NCBI GenBank assembly: GCA_930367205.1
Contig: OV884015.1
Location: 682,001 to 746,000, forward strand
Direction of reading: 5' to 3'
Length of the DNA: 64,000 bases
Origin: Acanthosoma haemorrhoidale
Taxonomy: Eukaryota; Arthropoda; Insecta; Hemiptera; Acanthosomatidae
Position numbers and translations under genes: made by a program. This document shows positions 1 to 13,014 of this stretch, in pieces. Numbering within the stretch: the first letter of the stretch is position 1; each line of letters starts with the position of its first letter. Below the pieces are notes generated by a model. That model worked only from the letters and a program-made list of their open reading frames with translations, had not been told where the DNA came from and made no database searches.

Positions 1-52
1 TTTACAAAAATGCGTATTTCATAGCTGGTACAAAAATTCCTGCCCTATTATG
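1..52 (+). repeat. B0: 3' end of a family B satellite block (partial)
   Basis: Last half-monomer of a B block that began left of the window. It shows the constant B-block ending seen 16 more times: a TTTACAAAAATGCG core, then AGCTGGTACAAAAATTCC, then CCTATTATGTT running into A sequence. No coding content. Confidence 0.9.
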
Positions 53-63
53 TTAACTCGTAG

Positions 64-83
64 CTTTGATCATACGATCGTAT
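64..83 (+). repeat. Boundary direct repeat at a B-to-A junction
   Basis: CTTTGATCATACGATCGTAT, the boundary-specific form with G before ATCATACG; interior A units normally have AATCATACG or CATCATACG there. The same 20 bp sits at both edges of A blocks: here followed by CACGTG, at the other edge followed by GATCTTGTACG. The equivalent site is about 11 bp into every A block. Confidence 0.85.
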
Positions 84-130
84 CACGTGATACAATTAGT
101 GCCAATGATGCGGTACACTATCATAATTGA

Positions 131-225
131 CATCATTTGATGTTATATTCACTCGTAACATTCATCATACGATCGTATCACGTGATACAATTAGTGCCAA
201 TGATGCGGTACACTATCATAATTGA
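131..225 (+). repeat. Extra tandem copy of the A-block head monomer
   Basis: One 95-bp monomer repeats the preceding head unit: the same ACAATTAGTGCC variant and the same ending ATCATAATTGA. Other A blocks have this head unit once. A single-monomer duplication next to the block edge. Confidence 0.85.
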
Positions 226-2629
226 CATCATTTGATGTTATATTCACTCGTAACATTCATCATACGATCGTATCACGTGATACAATGAGTGCTAATGATA
301 CGGTATTATCATATTCGACATCATTTGATGTTATATTTACTCGTAATTTTAATCATACGATCGTATCACGTGAAACAATGAGTGCTAATGATACACTATA
401 CAGTTATATTTAGCATCATTTGATGTTATATTCACTCGTGACTTCAATCATACGATAGTATCACGTGATATAATGAGTGCCAATGATGCGGTACACTATC
501 ATAATCGACATCATTTGATGTCATATTCACCTGTAACTTTATTCATACGATCGTATCACGTGAAACAATGAGTGCTAATGATACATTATACAATCATATT
601 CAACATCATTTGATGTTATCTTCACTCGTAACTTTAATCATACGATCGTATCACGTGATACAATGAGTGCTTATGATACGCAACACTATCATAATTGACA
701 TCATTTGATATTATATTCACTCGTGACTTCAATCATACGATCGTATCACGTGATATAATGAGTGCCAATGATGTGGTACACTATCATAATCGACATCATT
801 TTATAGTATATTCACTCGTGACTTCAATCATACGATCGTATCTCGTGATACAATGAGTGTCAATGCTACACTATACAATCATATTTAGCATTATTTGATG
901 TTATATTCACTCGTGACTTCAATCATACGATCGTATCACGTGATACAACGAGTGCTTATGATACGCAACACTATCATAATTGACATCATTTGATATTATA
1001 TTCACTCGTGACTTCAATCATACGATCGTATCACGTGATATAATGAGTGCCAATGATGTGGTACACTATCATAATCGACATCATTTGATGTCATATTCAC
1101 CTGTAACTTTAATCATACGATCGTATCACGTGAAACAATGAGTGCTAATGATACACTATACAGTTATATTTAGCATCATTTGATGTTATATTCACTCGTG
1201 ACTTCAATCATACGATAGTATCACGTGATATAATGAGTGCCAATGATGCGGTACACTATCATAATCGACATCATTTGATGTCATATTCACCTGTAACTTT
1301 AATCATACGATCGTATCACGTGAAACAATGAGTGCTAATGATACATTATACAATCATATTCAACATCATTTGATGTTATATTCATTCGTGACTTCAATCA
1401 TACGATCGTATCACGTGATACTATGAGTGCCAATGGTACGGTACACTGTCATAATCGACATCATTTGATGTTATATTCACCTGTAACTTTAATCATACGA
1501 TCGTATCACGTGAAACAATGAGTGCTAATGATACATTATACAATCCTATTCGACATCATTTGATGTTATATTCACTCGTAACTTTCATCATACGATCGTA
1601 TCACGTGATACAATGAGTGCTTATGATACGCAACACTATCATAATTGACATCATTTGATATTATATTCACTCGTGACTTCAATCATACGATCGTATCACG
1701 TGATATAATGAGTGCCAATGATGTGGTACACTATCATAATCGACATCATTTTATAGTATATTCACTCGTGACTTCAATCATACGATCGTATCTCGTGATA
1801 CAATGAGTGTCAATGCTACACTATACAATCATATTTAGCATTATTTGATGTTATATTCACTCGTGACTTCAATCATACGATCGTATCACGTGATACAACG
1901 AGTGCTTATGATGTGGTACACTATCATAATCGACATCATTTGATGTCATATTCACCTGTAACTTTAATCATACGATCGTATCACGTGAAACAATGAGTGC
2001 TAATGATACACTATACAGTTATATTTAGCATCATTTGATGTTATATTCACTCGTGACTTCAATCATACGATAGTATCACGTGATATAATGAGTGCCAATG
2101 ATGCGGTACACTATCATAATCGACATCATTTGATGTCATATTCACCTGTAACTTTAATCATACGATTGTATCACGTGAAACAATGAGTGCTAATGATACA
2201 TTATACAATCATATTCAACATCATTTGATGTTATCTTCACTCGTAACTTTAATCATACGATCGTATCACGTGATACAATGTGTGCTAATGATGCGGTACA
2301 CTATCATAATCGACATCGTTTGATGTTATATTCATTCGTGACTTCAATCATACGATCGTATCACGTGATACTATGAGTGCCAATGGTACGGTACACTGTC
2401 ATAATCGACATCATTTGATGTTATATTCACCTGTAACTTTAATCATACGATCGTATCACGTGAAACAATGAGTGCCAATGATAAGGTACATTATCATATT
2501 CGACATCATTTCATGTTATATTTACTCGTCGCTTCAATCATACGATAGTATCACGTGAAACAATGAGTGCCAATGATACAGTACACTGTCATAATCGACA
2601 TTATTTAATAGTATATTCACTGTAACTTT

Positions 2630-2649
2630 GATCATACGATCGTATGATC
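2630..2649. repeat. Junction palindrome J1 (A1 to B1)
   Basis: GATCATACGATCGTATGATC, a perfect 20-bp palindrome exactly where family A stops; family B follows at TGTACGTTAGC. The same palindrome occurs at the other A-to-B junctions. Confidence 0.95.
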
Positions 2650-2650
2650 T

Positions 2651-4340
2651 TGTACGTTAGCTCTTGCCCCTTTATGTTCTCCTAATACCAAAACAAAGAA
2701 AACATTTTAAAAAAGTTGAATTTTTACAAAAATGCGTATTTCATAGCTTGTACGTTAGCACCTGCCCCATTATGTTCTCCTAATACCAAAACAAGAAAAA
2801 TGACGTCAAAAAGTCGAATTTTTACAAAAATGCGTATTTAGAGCTAGTACGTTAGCTCCTGTCCCATTATGTTTTCCTGATACCAAAACAAAGAAAATAT
2901 CGTCCAAAAGTCAAATTTTTACAAAAATGCGTATTTAGAGCTGGTACGTTAGCTTCTGTCCCATTATGTTCTCCTGATACCAAAACAAATAAATATCGTC
3001 TAAAATTCAAATTTTTACAAAAATGCGTTTTTTGTAACTGGAACGTTAGCTCATGCTCTTTTATGTTCTCCTGATACGAAATCAAGGAAAATATCGTCAA
3101 AAACTCAAATTTTTACAAAAATGCGTATTTCATAGCTAGTACGTTAGCTCCTGCCTTATTATGTTCTCCTGATACCAAAACAAGGAAAATATCGTCGAAA
3201 ACTCAAATTTTTACAAAAATTGCGTATTTCATAGCTGGTACGTTAGCTCCTGCCCTATTATGTTCTCCTGATACGAAAACCAGGAAAATATCGTCAAAAA
3301 GTCGAATTTTTAAAAAATGCGTATTTCATAGCTGGAACGTCAGCTCCTGCCCCATTATGTTCTCCTGATACGAAAACAAGGAAAATATTGTCAAAAAGTC
3401 GAATTTTTCGTAAAATGCGTATTTCATAGCTAGTACGTTAGCTCCTGCCCCATTATGTTCTCCTGATACCAAAAACAAGGAAAATATCGTCGAAAACTCA
3501 AATTTTTACAAAAATTGCGTATTTCATTGCTGGTACGTTAGCTCCTGCCCTATTATGTTCTCCTGATACGAAAACCAGGAAAATATCGTCAAAAAGTCGA
3601 ATTTTTAAAAAATGCGTATTTCATAGCTGGAACGTCAGCTCCTGCCCCATTATGTTCTCCTGATACGAAAACAAGGAAAATATTGTCAAAAAGTCGAATT
3701 TTTCGTAAAATGCGTATTTCATAGCTAGTACGTTAGCTCCTGCCCCATTATGTTCTCCTGATACCAAAAACAAGGAAAATATCGTCGAAAACTCAAATTT
3801 TTACAAAAATTGCGTATTTCATTGCTGGTACGTTAGCTCCTGCCCTATTATGTTCTCCTGATACGAAAACCAGGAAAATATCGTCAAAAAGTCGAATTTT
3901 TAAAAAATGGGTATTTCACAGCTGGAACGTGAGCTCCTGCTCTTTTATGTTCTCCTGATACGAAATCAAGGAAAATATCGTCAAAAAGTCGAATTTTTCG
4001 AAAATGCGTATTTCATAGCTAGTACGTTAGCTCCTGCCCCATTATGTTCTCTTGATACCAAAACAAGGAAAATATCGTCGAAAACTCAAATTTTTACAAA
4101 AATGCGTATTTCTTAGCTAGTACGTTAGCTCCTGCCTTATTATGTTCTCCTGATACCAAAACAAGGAAAATGTCATCAAAAAGTTAAATTTTTACATATA
4201 AGAGTATTTTATAGCTAGTACGTTAGCTCCTGAACAATTATGATTTCCTCATAACAAAACAAGAAAAATATCGTCAAAAAGTAGAATTTTACAAAAATGC
4301 GTATTTCATAGCTGGTACAAAAATTCCTGCCCTATTATGT
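2651..4340 (+). repeat. B1: family B satellite block, about 17 units
   Basis: Tandem monomers of 96-98 bp; the anchor ACAAAAATGCG recurs at 2726, 2824, 2921, 3017 and 3115. The first unit has the variant CTCTTGCCCC and the second carries TGACGTCA. The middle contains a 295-bp trimer. The end has the fixed units with ACATATAAGAGTATTTTATAGC and CCTGAACAATTATGATTTCC. A 77-codon minus-strand frame (2867-3100) and a 69-codon plus-strand frame (3907-4116) are satellite artefacts. Confidence 0.95.
3253..3900 (+). repeat. 295-bp trimeric higher-order repeat in B1
   Basis: Three different B monomers cycle together. The first has CCCTATTATG with GAAAACCAGG, the second AACGTCAGC with AATATTGTC, the third CCAAAAACAAGG. 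The anchor CCCTATTATG lies at 3253, 3548 and 3843, so the step is exactly 295 bp. The right limit is approximate. Confidence 0.85.
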
Positions 4341-7317
4341 TAACTCGTAGCTTTGATCATACGATCGTATCACGTGATACAATTAGTGCCAATGATGCGG
4401 TACACTATCATAATTGACATCATTTGATGTTATATTCACTCGTAACATTCATCATGCGATCGTATCACGTGATACAATGAGTGCTAATGATACGGTATTA
4501 TCATATTCGACATCATTTGATGTTATATTTACTCGTAATTTTAATCATACGATCGTATCACGTGAAACAATGAGTGCTAATGATACACTATACAGTTATA
4601 TTTAGCATCATTTGATGTTAAATTCACTCGTGACTTTAATCATACGATAGTATCACGTGATATAATGAGTGCCAATGATGCGGTACACTATCATAATCGA
4701 CATCATTTGATGTCATATTCACCTGTAACTTTATTCATACGATCGTATCACGTGAAACAATGAGTGCTAATGATACATTATACAATCATATTCAACATCA
4801 TTTGATGTTATCTTCACTCGTAACTTTAATCATACGATCGTATCACGTGATACAATGAGTGCTTATGATACGCAACACTATCATAATTGACATCATTTGA
4901 TATTATATTCACTCGTGACTTCAATCATACGATCGTATCACGTGATATAATGAGTGCCAATGATGTGGTACACTATCATAATCGACATCATTTTATAGTA
5001 TATTCACTCGTGACTTTAATCATACGATCGTATCTCGTGATACAATGAGTGTCAATGCTACACTATACAATCATATTTAGCATTATTTGATGTTATATTC
5101 ACTCGTGACTTTAATCATACGATCACATCACATGATACAATAAGTGCTAATGATATGGTGCGCTATCATATACGACATCAATTGATATTATATTCACCTA
5201 TAACTTTAATCATACGATCGTATCACGTGAAACAATGAGTGCTAATGATACATTATACAATCCTATTCGACATCATTTGATGTTATATTCACTCGTAACT
5301 TTCATCATACGATCGTATCACGTGATACAATGAGTGCTTATGATACGCAACACTATCATAATTGACATCATTTGATATTATATTCACTCGTGACTTCAAT
5401 CATACGATCGTATCACGTGATATAATGAGTGCCAATGATGTGGTACACTATCATAATCGACATCATTTTATAGTATATTCACTCGTGACTTCAATCATAC
5501 GATCGTATCTCGTGATACAATGAGTGTCAATGCTACACTATACAATCATATTTAGCATTATTTGATGTTATATTCACTCGTGACTTCAATCATACGATCG
5601 TATCACGTGATACAACGAGTGCTTATGATACGCAACACTATCATAATTGACATCATTTGATATTATATTCACTCGTGACTTCAATCATACGATCGTATCA
5701 CGTGATATAATGAGTGCCAATGATGTGGTACACTATCATAATCGACATCATTTGATGTCATATTCACCTGTAACTTTAATCATACGATCGTATCACGTGA
5801 AACAATGAGTGCTAATGATACACTATACAGTTATATTTAGCATCATTTGATGTTATATTCACTCGTGACTTCAATCATACGATAGTATCACGTGATATAA
5901 TGAGTGCCAATGATGCGGTACACTATCATAATCGACATCATTTGATGTCATATTCACCTGTAACTTTAATCATACGATCGTATCACGTGAAACAATGAGT
6001 GCTAATGATACATTATACAATCATATTCAACATCATTTGATGTTATATTCATTCGTGACTTCAATCATACGATCGTATCACGTGATACTATGAGTGCCAA
6101 TGGTACGGTACACTGTCATAATCGACATCATTTGATGTTATATTCACCTGTAACTTTAATCATACGATCGTATCACGTGAAACAATGAGTGCTAATGATA
6201 CATTATACAATCCTATTCGACATCATTTGATGTTATATTCACTCGTAACTTTCATCATACGATCGTATCACGTGATACAATGAGTGCTTATGATACGCAA
6301 CACTATCATAATTGACATCATTTGATATTATATTCACTCGTGACTTCAATCATACGATCGTATCACGTGATATAATGAGTGCCAATGATGTGGTACACTA
6401 TCATAATCGACATCATTTTATAGTATATTCACTCGTGACTTCAATCATACGATCGTATCTCGTGATACAATGAGTGTCAATGCTACACTATACAATCATA
6501 TTTAGCATTATTTGATGTTATATTCACTCGTGACTTCAATCATACGATCGTATCACGTGATACAACGAGTGCTTATGATGTGGTACACTATCATAATCGA
6601 CATCATTTGATGTCATATTCACCTGTAACTTTAATCATACGATCGTATCACGTGAAACAATGAGTGCTAATGATACACTATACAGTTATATTTAGCATCA
6701 TTTGATGTTATATTCACTCGTGACTTCAATCATACGATAGTATCACGTGATATAATGAGTGCCAATGATGCGGTACACTATCATAATCGACATCATTTGA
6801 TGTCATATTCACCTGTAACTTTAATCATACGATTGTATCACGTGAAACAATGAGTGCTAATGATACATTATACAATCATATTCAACATCATTTGATGTTA
6901 TCTTCACTCGTAACTTTAATCATACGATCGTATCACGTGATACAATGTGTGCTAATGATGCGGTACACTATCATAATCGACATCGTTTGATGTTATATTC
7001 ATTCGTGACTTCAATCATACGATCGTATCACGTGATACTATGAGTGCCAATGGTACGGTACACTGTCATAATCGACATCATTTGATGTTATATTCACCTG
7101 TAACTTTAATCATACGATCGTATCACGTGAAACAATGAGTGCCAATGATAAGGTACATTATCATATTCGACATCATTTCATGTTATATTTACTCGTCGCT
7201 TCAATCATACGATAGTATCACGTGAAACAATGAGTGCCAATGATACAGTACACTGTCATAATCGACATTATTTAATAGTATATTCACTGTAACTTTGATC
7301 ATACGATCGTATGATCT
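4341..7317 (+). repeat. A2: family A 95-bp satellite block, about 31 units
   Basis: Same head order as A1 but with one head unit. The 2-bp deletion unit is near 4491-4500. Contains two copies of a five-monomer cycle (CAACAC anchors at 4873 and 5348, step 475), then steps of 285 (5633) and 665 (6298). The part from about 5307 to 7317 matches A1 at offset 4667. The front matches A3 at offset 4768. The tail is the short form, with CATTATTTAATAG leading directly to the junction palindrome. The 63-codon frame at 4414-4605 is not a gene. Confidence 0.95.
7297..7316. repeat. Junction palindrome J2 (A2 to B2)
   Basis: Perfect 20-bp palindrome GATCATACGATCGTATGATC at the last bases of A2, identical to J1. 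Confidence 0.95.
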
Positions 7318-9108
7318 TGTACGTTAGCTCTTGCCCCTTTATGTTCTCCTAATACCAAAACAAAGAAAACATTTTAAAAAAGTTGAATTTTTACAAAAAT
7401 GCGTATTTCATAGCTTGTACGTTAGCACCTGCCCCATTATGTTCTCCTAATACCAAAACAAGAAAAATGACGTCAAAAAGTCGAATTTTTACAAAAATGC
7501 GTATTTAGAGCTAGTACGTTAGCTCCTGTCCCATTATGTTTTCCTGATACCAAAACAAAGAAAATATCGTCCAAAAGTCAAATTTTTACAAAAATGCGTA
7601 TTTAGAGCTGGTACGTTAGCTTCTGTCCCATTATGTTCTCCTGATACCAAAACAAAGAAAATATCGTCTAAAATTCAAATTTTTACAAAAATGCGTTTTT
7701 TGTAACTGGAACGTTAGCTCCTGCTCTTTTATGTTCTCCTGATACGAAATCAAGGAAAATATCGTCAAAAACTCAAATTTTTACAAAAATGCGTATTTCA
7801 TAGCTAGTACGTTAGCTCCTGCCTTATTATGTTCTCCTGATACCAAAACAAGGAAAATATCGTCGAAAACTCAAATTTTTACAAAAATTGCGTATTTCAT
7901 AGCTGGTACGTTAGCTCCTGCCCTATTATGTTCTCCTGATACGAAAACCAGGAAAATATCGTCAAAAAGTCGAATTTTTAAAAAATGCGTATTTCATAGC
8001 TGGAACGTCAGCTCCTGCCCCATTATGTTCTCCTGATACGAAAACAAGGAAAATATTGTCAAAAAGTCGAATTTTTCGTAAAATGCGTATTTCATAGCTA
8101 GTACGTTAGCTCCTGCCCCATTATGTTCTCCTGATACCAAAAACAAGGAAAATATCGTCGAAAACTCAAATTTTTACAAAAATTGCGTATTTCATTGCTG
8201 GTACGTTAGCTCCTGCCCTATTATGTTCTCCTGATACCAAAAACAAGGAAAATATCGTCGAAAACTCAAATTTTTACAAAAATTGCGTATTTCATTGCTG
8301 GTACGTTAGCTCCTGCCCTATTATGTTCTCCTGATACGAAAACCAGGAAAATATCGTCAAAAAGTCGAATTTTTAAAAAATGCGTATTTCATAGCTGGAA
8401 CGTCAGCTCCTGCCCCATTATGTTCTCCTGATACGAAAACAAGGAAAATATTGTCAAAAAGTCGAATTTTTCGTAAAATGCGTATTTCATAGCTAGTACG
8501 TTAGCTCCTGCCCCATTATGTTCTCCTGATACCAAAAACAAGGAAAATATCGTCGAAAACTCAAATTTTTACAAAAATTGCGTATTTCATTGCTGGTACG
8601 TTAGCTCCTGCCCTATTATGTTCTCCTGATACGAAAACCAGGAAAATATCGTCAAAAAGTCGAATTTTTAAAAAATGGGTATTTCACAGCTGGAACGTGA
8701 GCTCCTGCTCTTTTATGTTCTCCTGATACGAAATCAAGGAAAATATCGTCAAAAAGTCGAATTTTTCGAAAATGCGTATTTCATAGCTAGTACGTTAGCT
8801 CCTGCCCCATTATGTTCTCTTGATACCAAAACAAGGAAAATATCGTCGAAAACTCAAATTTTTACAAAAATGCGTATTTCTTAGCTAGTACGTTAGCTCC
8901 TGCCTTATTATGTTCTCCTGATACCAAAACAAGGAAAATGTCATCAAAAAGTTAAATTTTTACATATAAGAGTATTTTATAGCTAGTACGTTAGCTCCTG
9001 AACAATTATGATTTCCTCATAACAAAACAAGAAAAATATCGTCAAAAAGTAGAATTTTACAAAAATGCGTATTTCATAGCTGGTACAAAAATTCCTGCCC
9101 TATTATGT
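7318..9108 (+). repeat. B2: family B satellite block, about 18 units
   Basis: Near copy of B1 with one additional unit. The CCCTATTATG anchors are at 7921, 8216, 8316 and 8611, so the 295-bp trimer rhythm is interrupted by one extra 100-bp monomer at about 8216-8315. This shifts the offset to B1/A2 from 4667 to 4768. Same first units and same constant ending. The 69-codon frame at 8675-8884 duplicates the one in B1 and is not a gene. Confidence 0.95.
8216..8315 (+). repeat. Single-monomer insertion in B2 relative to B1
   Basis: A 100-bp B monomer with CCAAAAACAAGG and TTGCGTATTTCATTGC is repeated once more than in B1. It accounts for the 101-bp length difference between B2 (1791) and B1 (1690). 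Confidence 0.8.
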
Positions 9109-9640
9109 TAACTCGTAGCTTTGATCATACGATCGTATCACGTGATACAATTAGTGCCAATGATGCGGTACACTATCATAATTGACATCATTTGATGTTA
9201 TATTCACTCGTAACATTCATCATGCGATCGTATCACGTGATACAATGAGTGCTAATGATACGGTATTATCATATTCGACATCATTTGATGTTATATTTAC
9301 TCGTAATTTTAATCATACGATCGTATCACGTGAAACAATGAGTGCTAATGATACACTATACAGTTATATTTAGCATCATTTGATGTTAAATTCACTCGTG
9401 ACTTTAATCATACGATAGTATCACGTGATATAATGAGTGCCAATGATGCGGTACACTATCATAATCGACATCATTTGATGTCATATTCACCTGTAACTTT
9501 ATTCATACGATCGTATCACGTGAAACAATGAGTGCTAATGATACATTATACAATCATATTCAACATCATTTGATGTTATCTTCACTCGTAACTTTAATCA
9601 TACGATCGTATCACGTGATACAATGAGTGCTTATGATACG

Positions 9641-11065
9641 CAACACTATCATAATTGACATCATTTGATATTATATTCACTCGTGACTTCAATCATACGA
9701 TCGTATCACGTGATATAATGAGTGCCAATGATGTGGTACACTATCATAATCGACATCATTTTATAGTATATTCACTCGTGACTTTAATCATACGATCGTA
9801 TCTCGTGATACAATGAGTGTCAATGCTACACTATACAATCATATTTAGCATTATTTGATGTTATATTCACTCGTGACTTTAATCATACGATCACATCACA
9901 TGATACAATAAGTGCTAATGATATGGTGCGCTATCATATACGACATCAATTGATATTATATTCACCTATAACTTTAATCATACGATCGTATCACGTGAAA
10001 CAATGAGTGCTAATGATACATTATACAATCCTATTCGACATCATTTGATGTTATATTCACTCGTAACTTTCATCATACGATCGTATCACGTGATACAATG
10101 AGTGCTTATGATACGCAACACTATCATAATTGACATCATTTGATATTATATTCACTCGTGACTTCAATCATACGATCGTATCACGTGATATAATGAGTGC
10201 CAATGATGTGGTACACTATCATAATCGACATCATTTTATAGTATATTCACTCGTGACTTTAATCATACGATCGTATCTCGTGATACAATGAGTGTCAATG
10301 CTACACTATACAATCATATTTAGCATTATTTGATGTTATATTCACTCGTGACTTTAATCATACGATCACATCACATGATACAATAAGTGCTAATGATATG
10401 GTGCGCTATCATATACGACATCAATTGATATTATATTCACCTATAACTTTAATCATACGATCGTATCACGTGAAACAATGAGTGCTAATGATACATTATA
10501 CAATCCTATTCGACATCATTTGATGTTATATTCACTCGTAACTTTCATCATACGATCGTATCACGTGATACAATGAGTGCTTATGATACGCAACACTATC
10601 ATAATTGACATCATTTGATATTATATTCACTCGTGACTTCAATCATACGATCGTATCACGTGATATAATGAGTGCCAATGATGTGGTACACTATCATAAT
10701 CGACATCATTTTATAGTATATTCACTCGTGACTTCAATCATACGATCGTATCTCGTGATACAATGAGTGTCAATGCTACACTATACAATCATATTTAGCA
10801 TTATTTGATGTTATATTCACTCGTGACTTCAATCATACGATCGTATCACGTGATACAACGAGTGCTTATGATACGCAACACTATCATAATTGACATCATT
10901 TGATATTATATTCACTCGTGACTTCAATCATACGATCGTATCACGTGATATAATGAGTGCCAATGATGTGGTACACTATCATAATCGACATCATTTGATG
11001 TCATATTCACCTGTAACTTTAATCATACGATCGTATCACGTGAAACAATGAGTGCTAATGATACA
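9641..11065 (+). repeat. 475-bp pentameric higher-order repeat in A3
   Basis: Five monomer types cycle: ACGCAACAC; GATGTGGTACAC; TTTTATAG with CTCGTG; ATCACATCACATG with GGTGCGC; and CCTATAAC with CAATCCTATTCG. The first anchors are 475 bp apart (9641, 10116, 10591). The third cycle is partial because another order resumes after about 10830. A2 has only two anchors at this step, so A3 gained a whole pentamer. Confidence 0.8.
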
Positions 11066-13014
11066 CTATACAGTTATATTTAGCATCATTTGATGTTATA
11101 TTCACTCGTGACTTCAATCATACGATAGTATCACGTGATATAATGAGTGCCAATGATGCGGTACACTATCATAATCGACATCATTTGATGTCATATTCAC
11201 CTGTAACTTTAATCATACGATTGTATCACGTGAAACAATGAGTGCTAATGATACATTATACAATCATATTCAACATCATTTGATGTTATCTTCACTCGTA
11301 ACTTTAATCATACGATCGTATCACGTGATACAATGTGTGCTAATGATGCGGTACACTATCATAATCGACATCGTTTGATGTTATATTCATTCGTGACTTC
11401 AATCATACGATCGTATCACGTGATACTATGAGTGCCAATGGTACGGTACACTGTCATAATCGACATCATTTGATGTTATATTCACCTGTAACTTTAATCA
11501 TACGATCGTATCACGTGAAACAATGAGTGCCAATGATAAGGTACACTATCATAATCGACATCATTTGATGTTAAATTCACTCGTAACTTTCATCATACGA
11601 TCGTATCTCGTGATACAATGAGTGTCAATGCTACACTATACAATCATATTTAGCATTATTTGATGTTATATTCACTCGTGACTTCAATCATACGGTAGTA
11701 TCACGTGATATAATGAGTGCCAATGATGCAGTACACTATTATAATCGACATCATTTGATGTTATATTCACTTGTAACTTTAATCATACGATCGCATCACA
11801 TGATACAATAAGTGCTAATGATATCGTGCACTATTATATTCAACATCATTTATTAGTATCTCCAATCGTAACTTTAATCATACGATCGTATCACGTGAAA
11901 CAATAAGTGCTAATGATACATTATACAATCCTATTCGACATCATTTGATGTTATATTCACTCGTAACTTTCATCATACGATCGTATCACGTGATACAATG
12001 AGTGCTTATGATACGCAACACTATCATAATTGACATCATTTGATATTATATTCACTCGTGACTTCGATCATACGATCGTATCACGTGATATAATGAGTGC
12101 CAATGATGTGGTACACTATCATAATGGACATCATTTTATAGTATATTCACTCGTGACTTCAATCATACGATCGTATCTCGTGATACAATGAGTGTCAATG
12201 CTACACTATACAATCATATTGAGCATTATTTGATGTTATATTCACTCTTGACTTCAATCATACGATCGTATCACGTGATACAATGAGTGCTTATGATACG
12301 CAACACTATCATAATTGACATCATTTGATATTATATTCACTCGTGACTTCAATCATACGATCGTATCACGTGATATAATGAGTGCCAATGATGTGGTACA
12401 CTATCATAATCGACATCATTTTATAGTATATTCACTCGTGACTTTAATCATACGATCGTATCTCGTGATACAATGAGTGTCAATGCTACACTATACAATC
12501 ATATTTAGCATTATTTGATGTTTTATTCACTCGTGACTTCAATCATACGATCACATCACATGATACAATAAGTGCTAATGATATGGTGCGCTATCATATA
12601 CGACATCAATTGATATTATATTCACCTGTAACTTTAATCATACGATCGTATCACGTGAAACAATGAGTGCTAATGATACATTATACAATCATATCCAACA
12701 TCATTTGATGTTATATTCACTCGTGACTTCAATCATACAATCGTATCATGTCATACAATGTGTGCTAATGATGCGGCACACTATCATAATCGACATCATT
12801 TGATGTTATATTCATTCATGACTTCAATCATACGATCGTATCACGTGATACAATGAGTGCCAATGATACAGTACACTGTCATAATCGACATTATTTAATA
12901 GTATATTCACTGTAACTTCAATCATACGATTGTATCACGTGATACAATAAGTGCAAATGATACGGCACACTATCATATTTGACATCATTTGGTGTCATAT
13001 TCACTCGTAACTTT

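Larger units (their letters stand above)
53..2650 (+). repeat. A1: family A 95-bp satellite block, about 27 units
   Basis: Tandem 95-bp monomers; the anchor CATCATTTGATG recurs at 131, 226, 319, 414 and 509. The step 226-319 is 93 bp because that unit lacks two bases (GGTATTATC instead of GGTACATTATC, near 301-310). The head unit ending at 130 is followed by a near-identical second copy (131-225), so A1 has one extra head unit compared with A2. The unit type containing ACGCAACAC has its CAACAC at 681, 966 and 1631, spacings of 285 and 665 bp (3 and 7 monomers). The block ends in the short-tail form. From about 640 to 2650 it matches A2 at offset 4667. A 63-codon frame at 222-413 is an accidental reading of two monomers. 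Confidence 0.95.

Noticed and set aside
2651..4340. B block as a transposable element with terminal inverted repeats
   Set aside because: Its ends (TGTACGTTAGC and CCTATTATGTT) are not inverted repeats, it has no coding region, and its interior is itself a tandem array. The flanking direct repeat may equally be ordinary A sequence.
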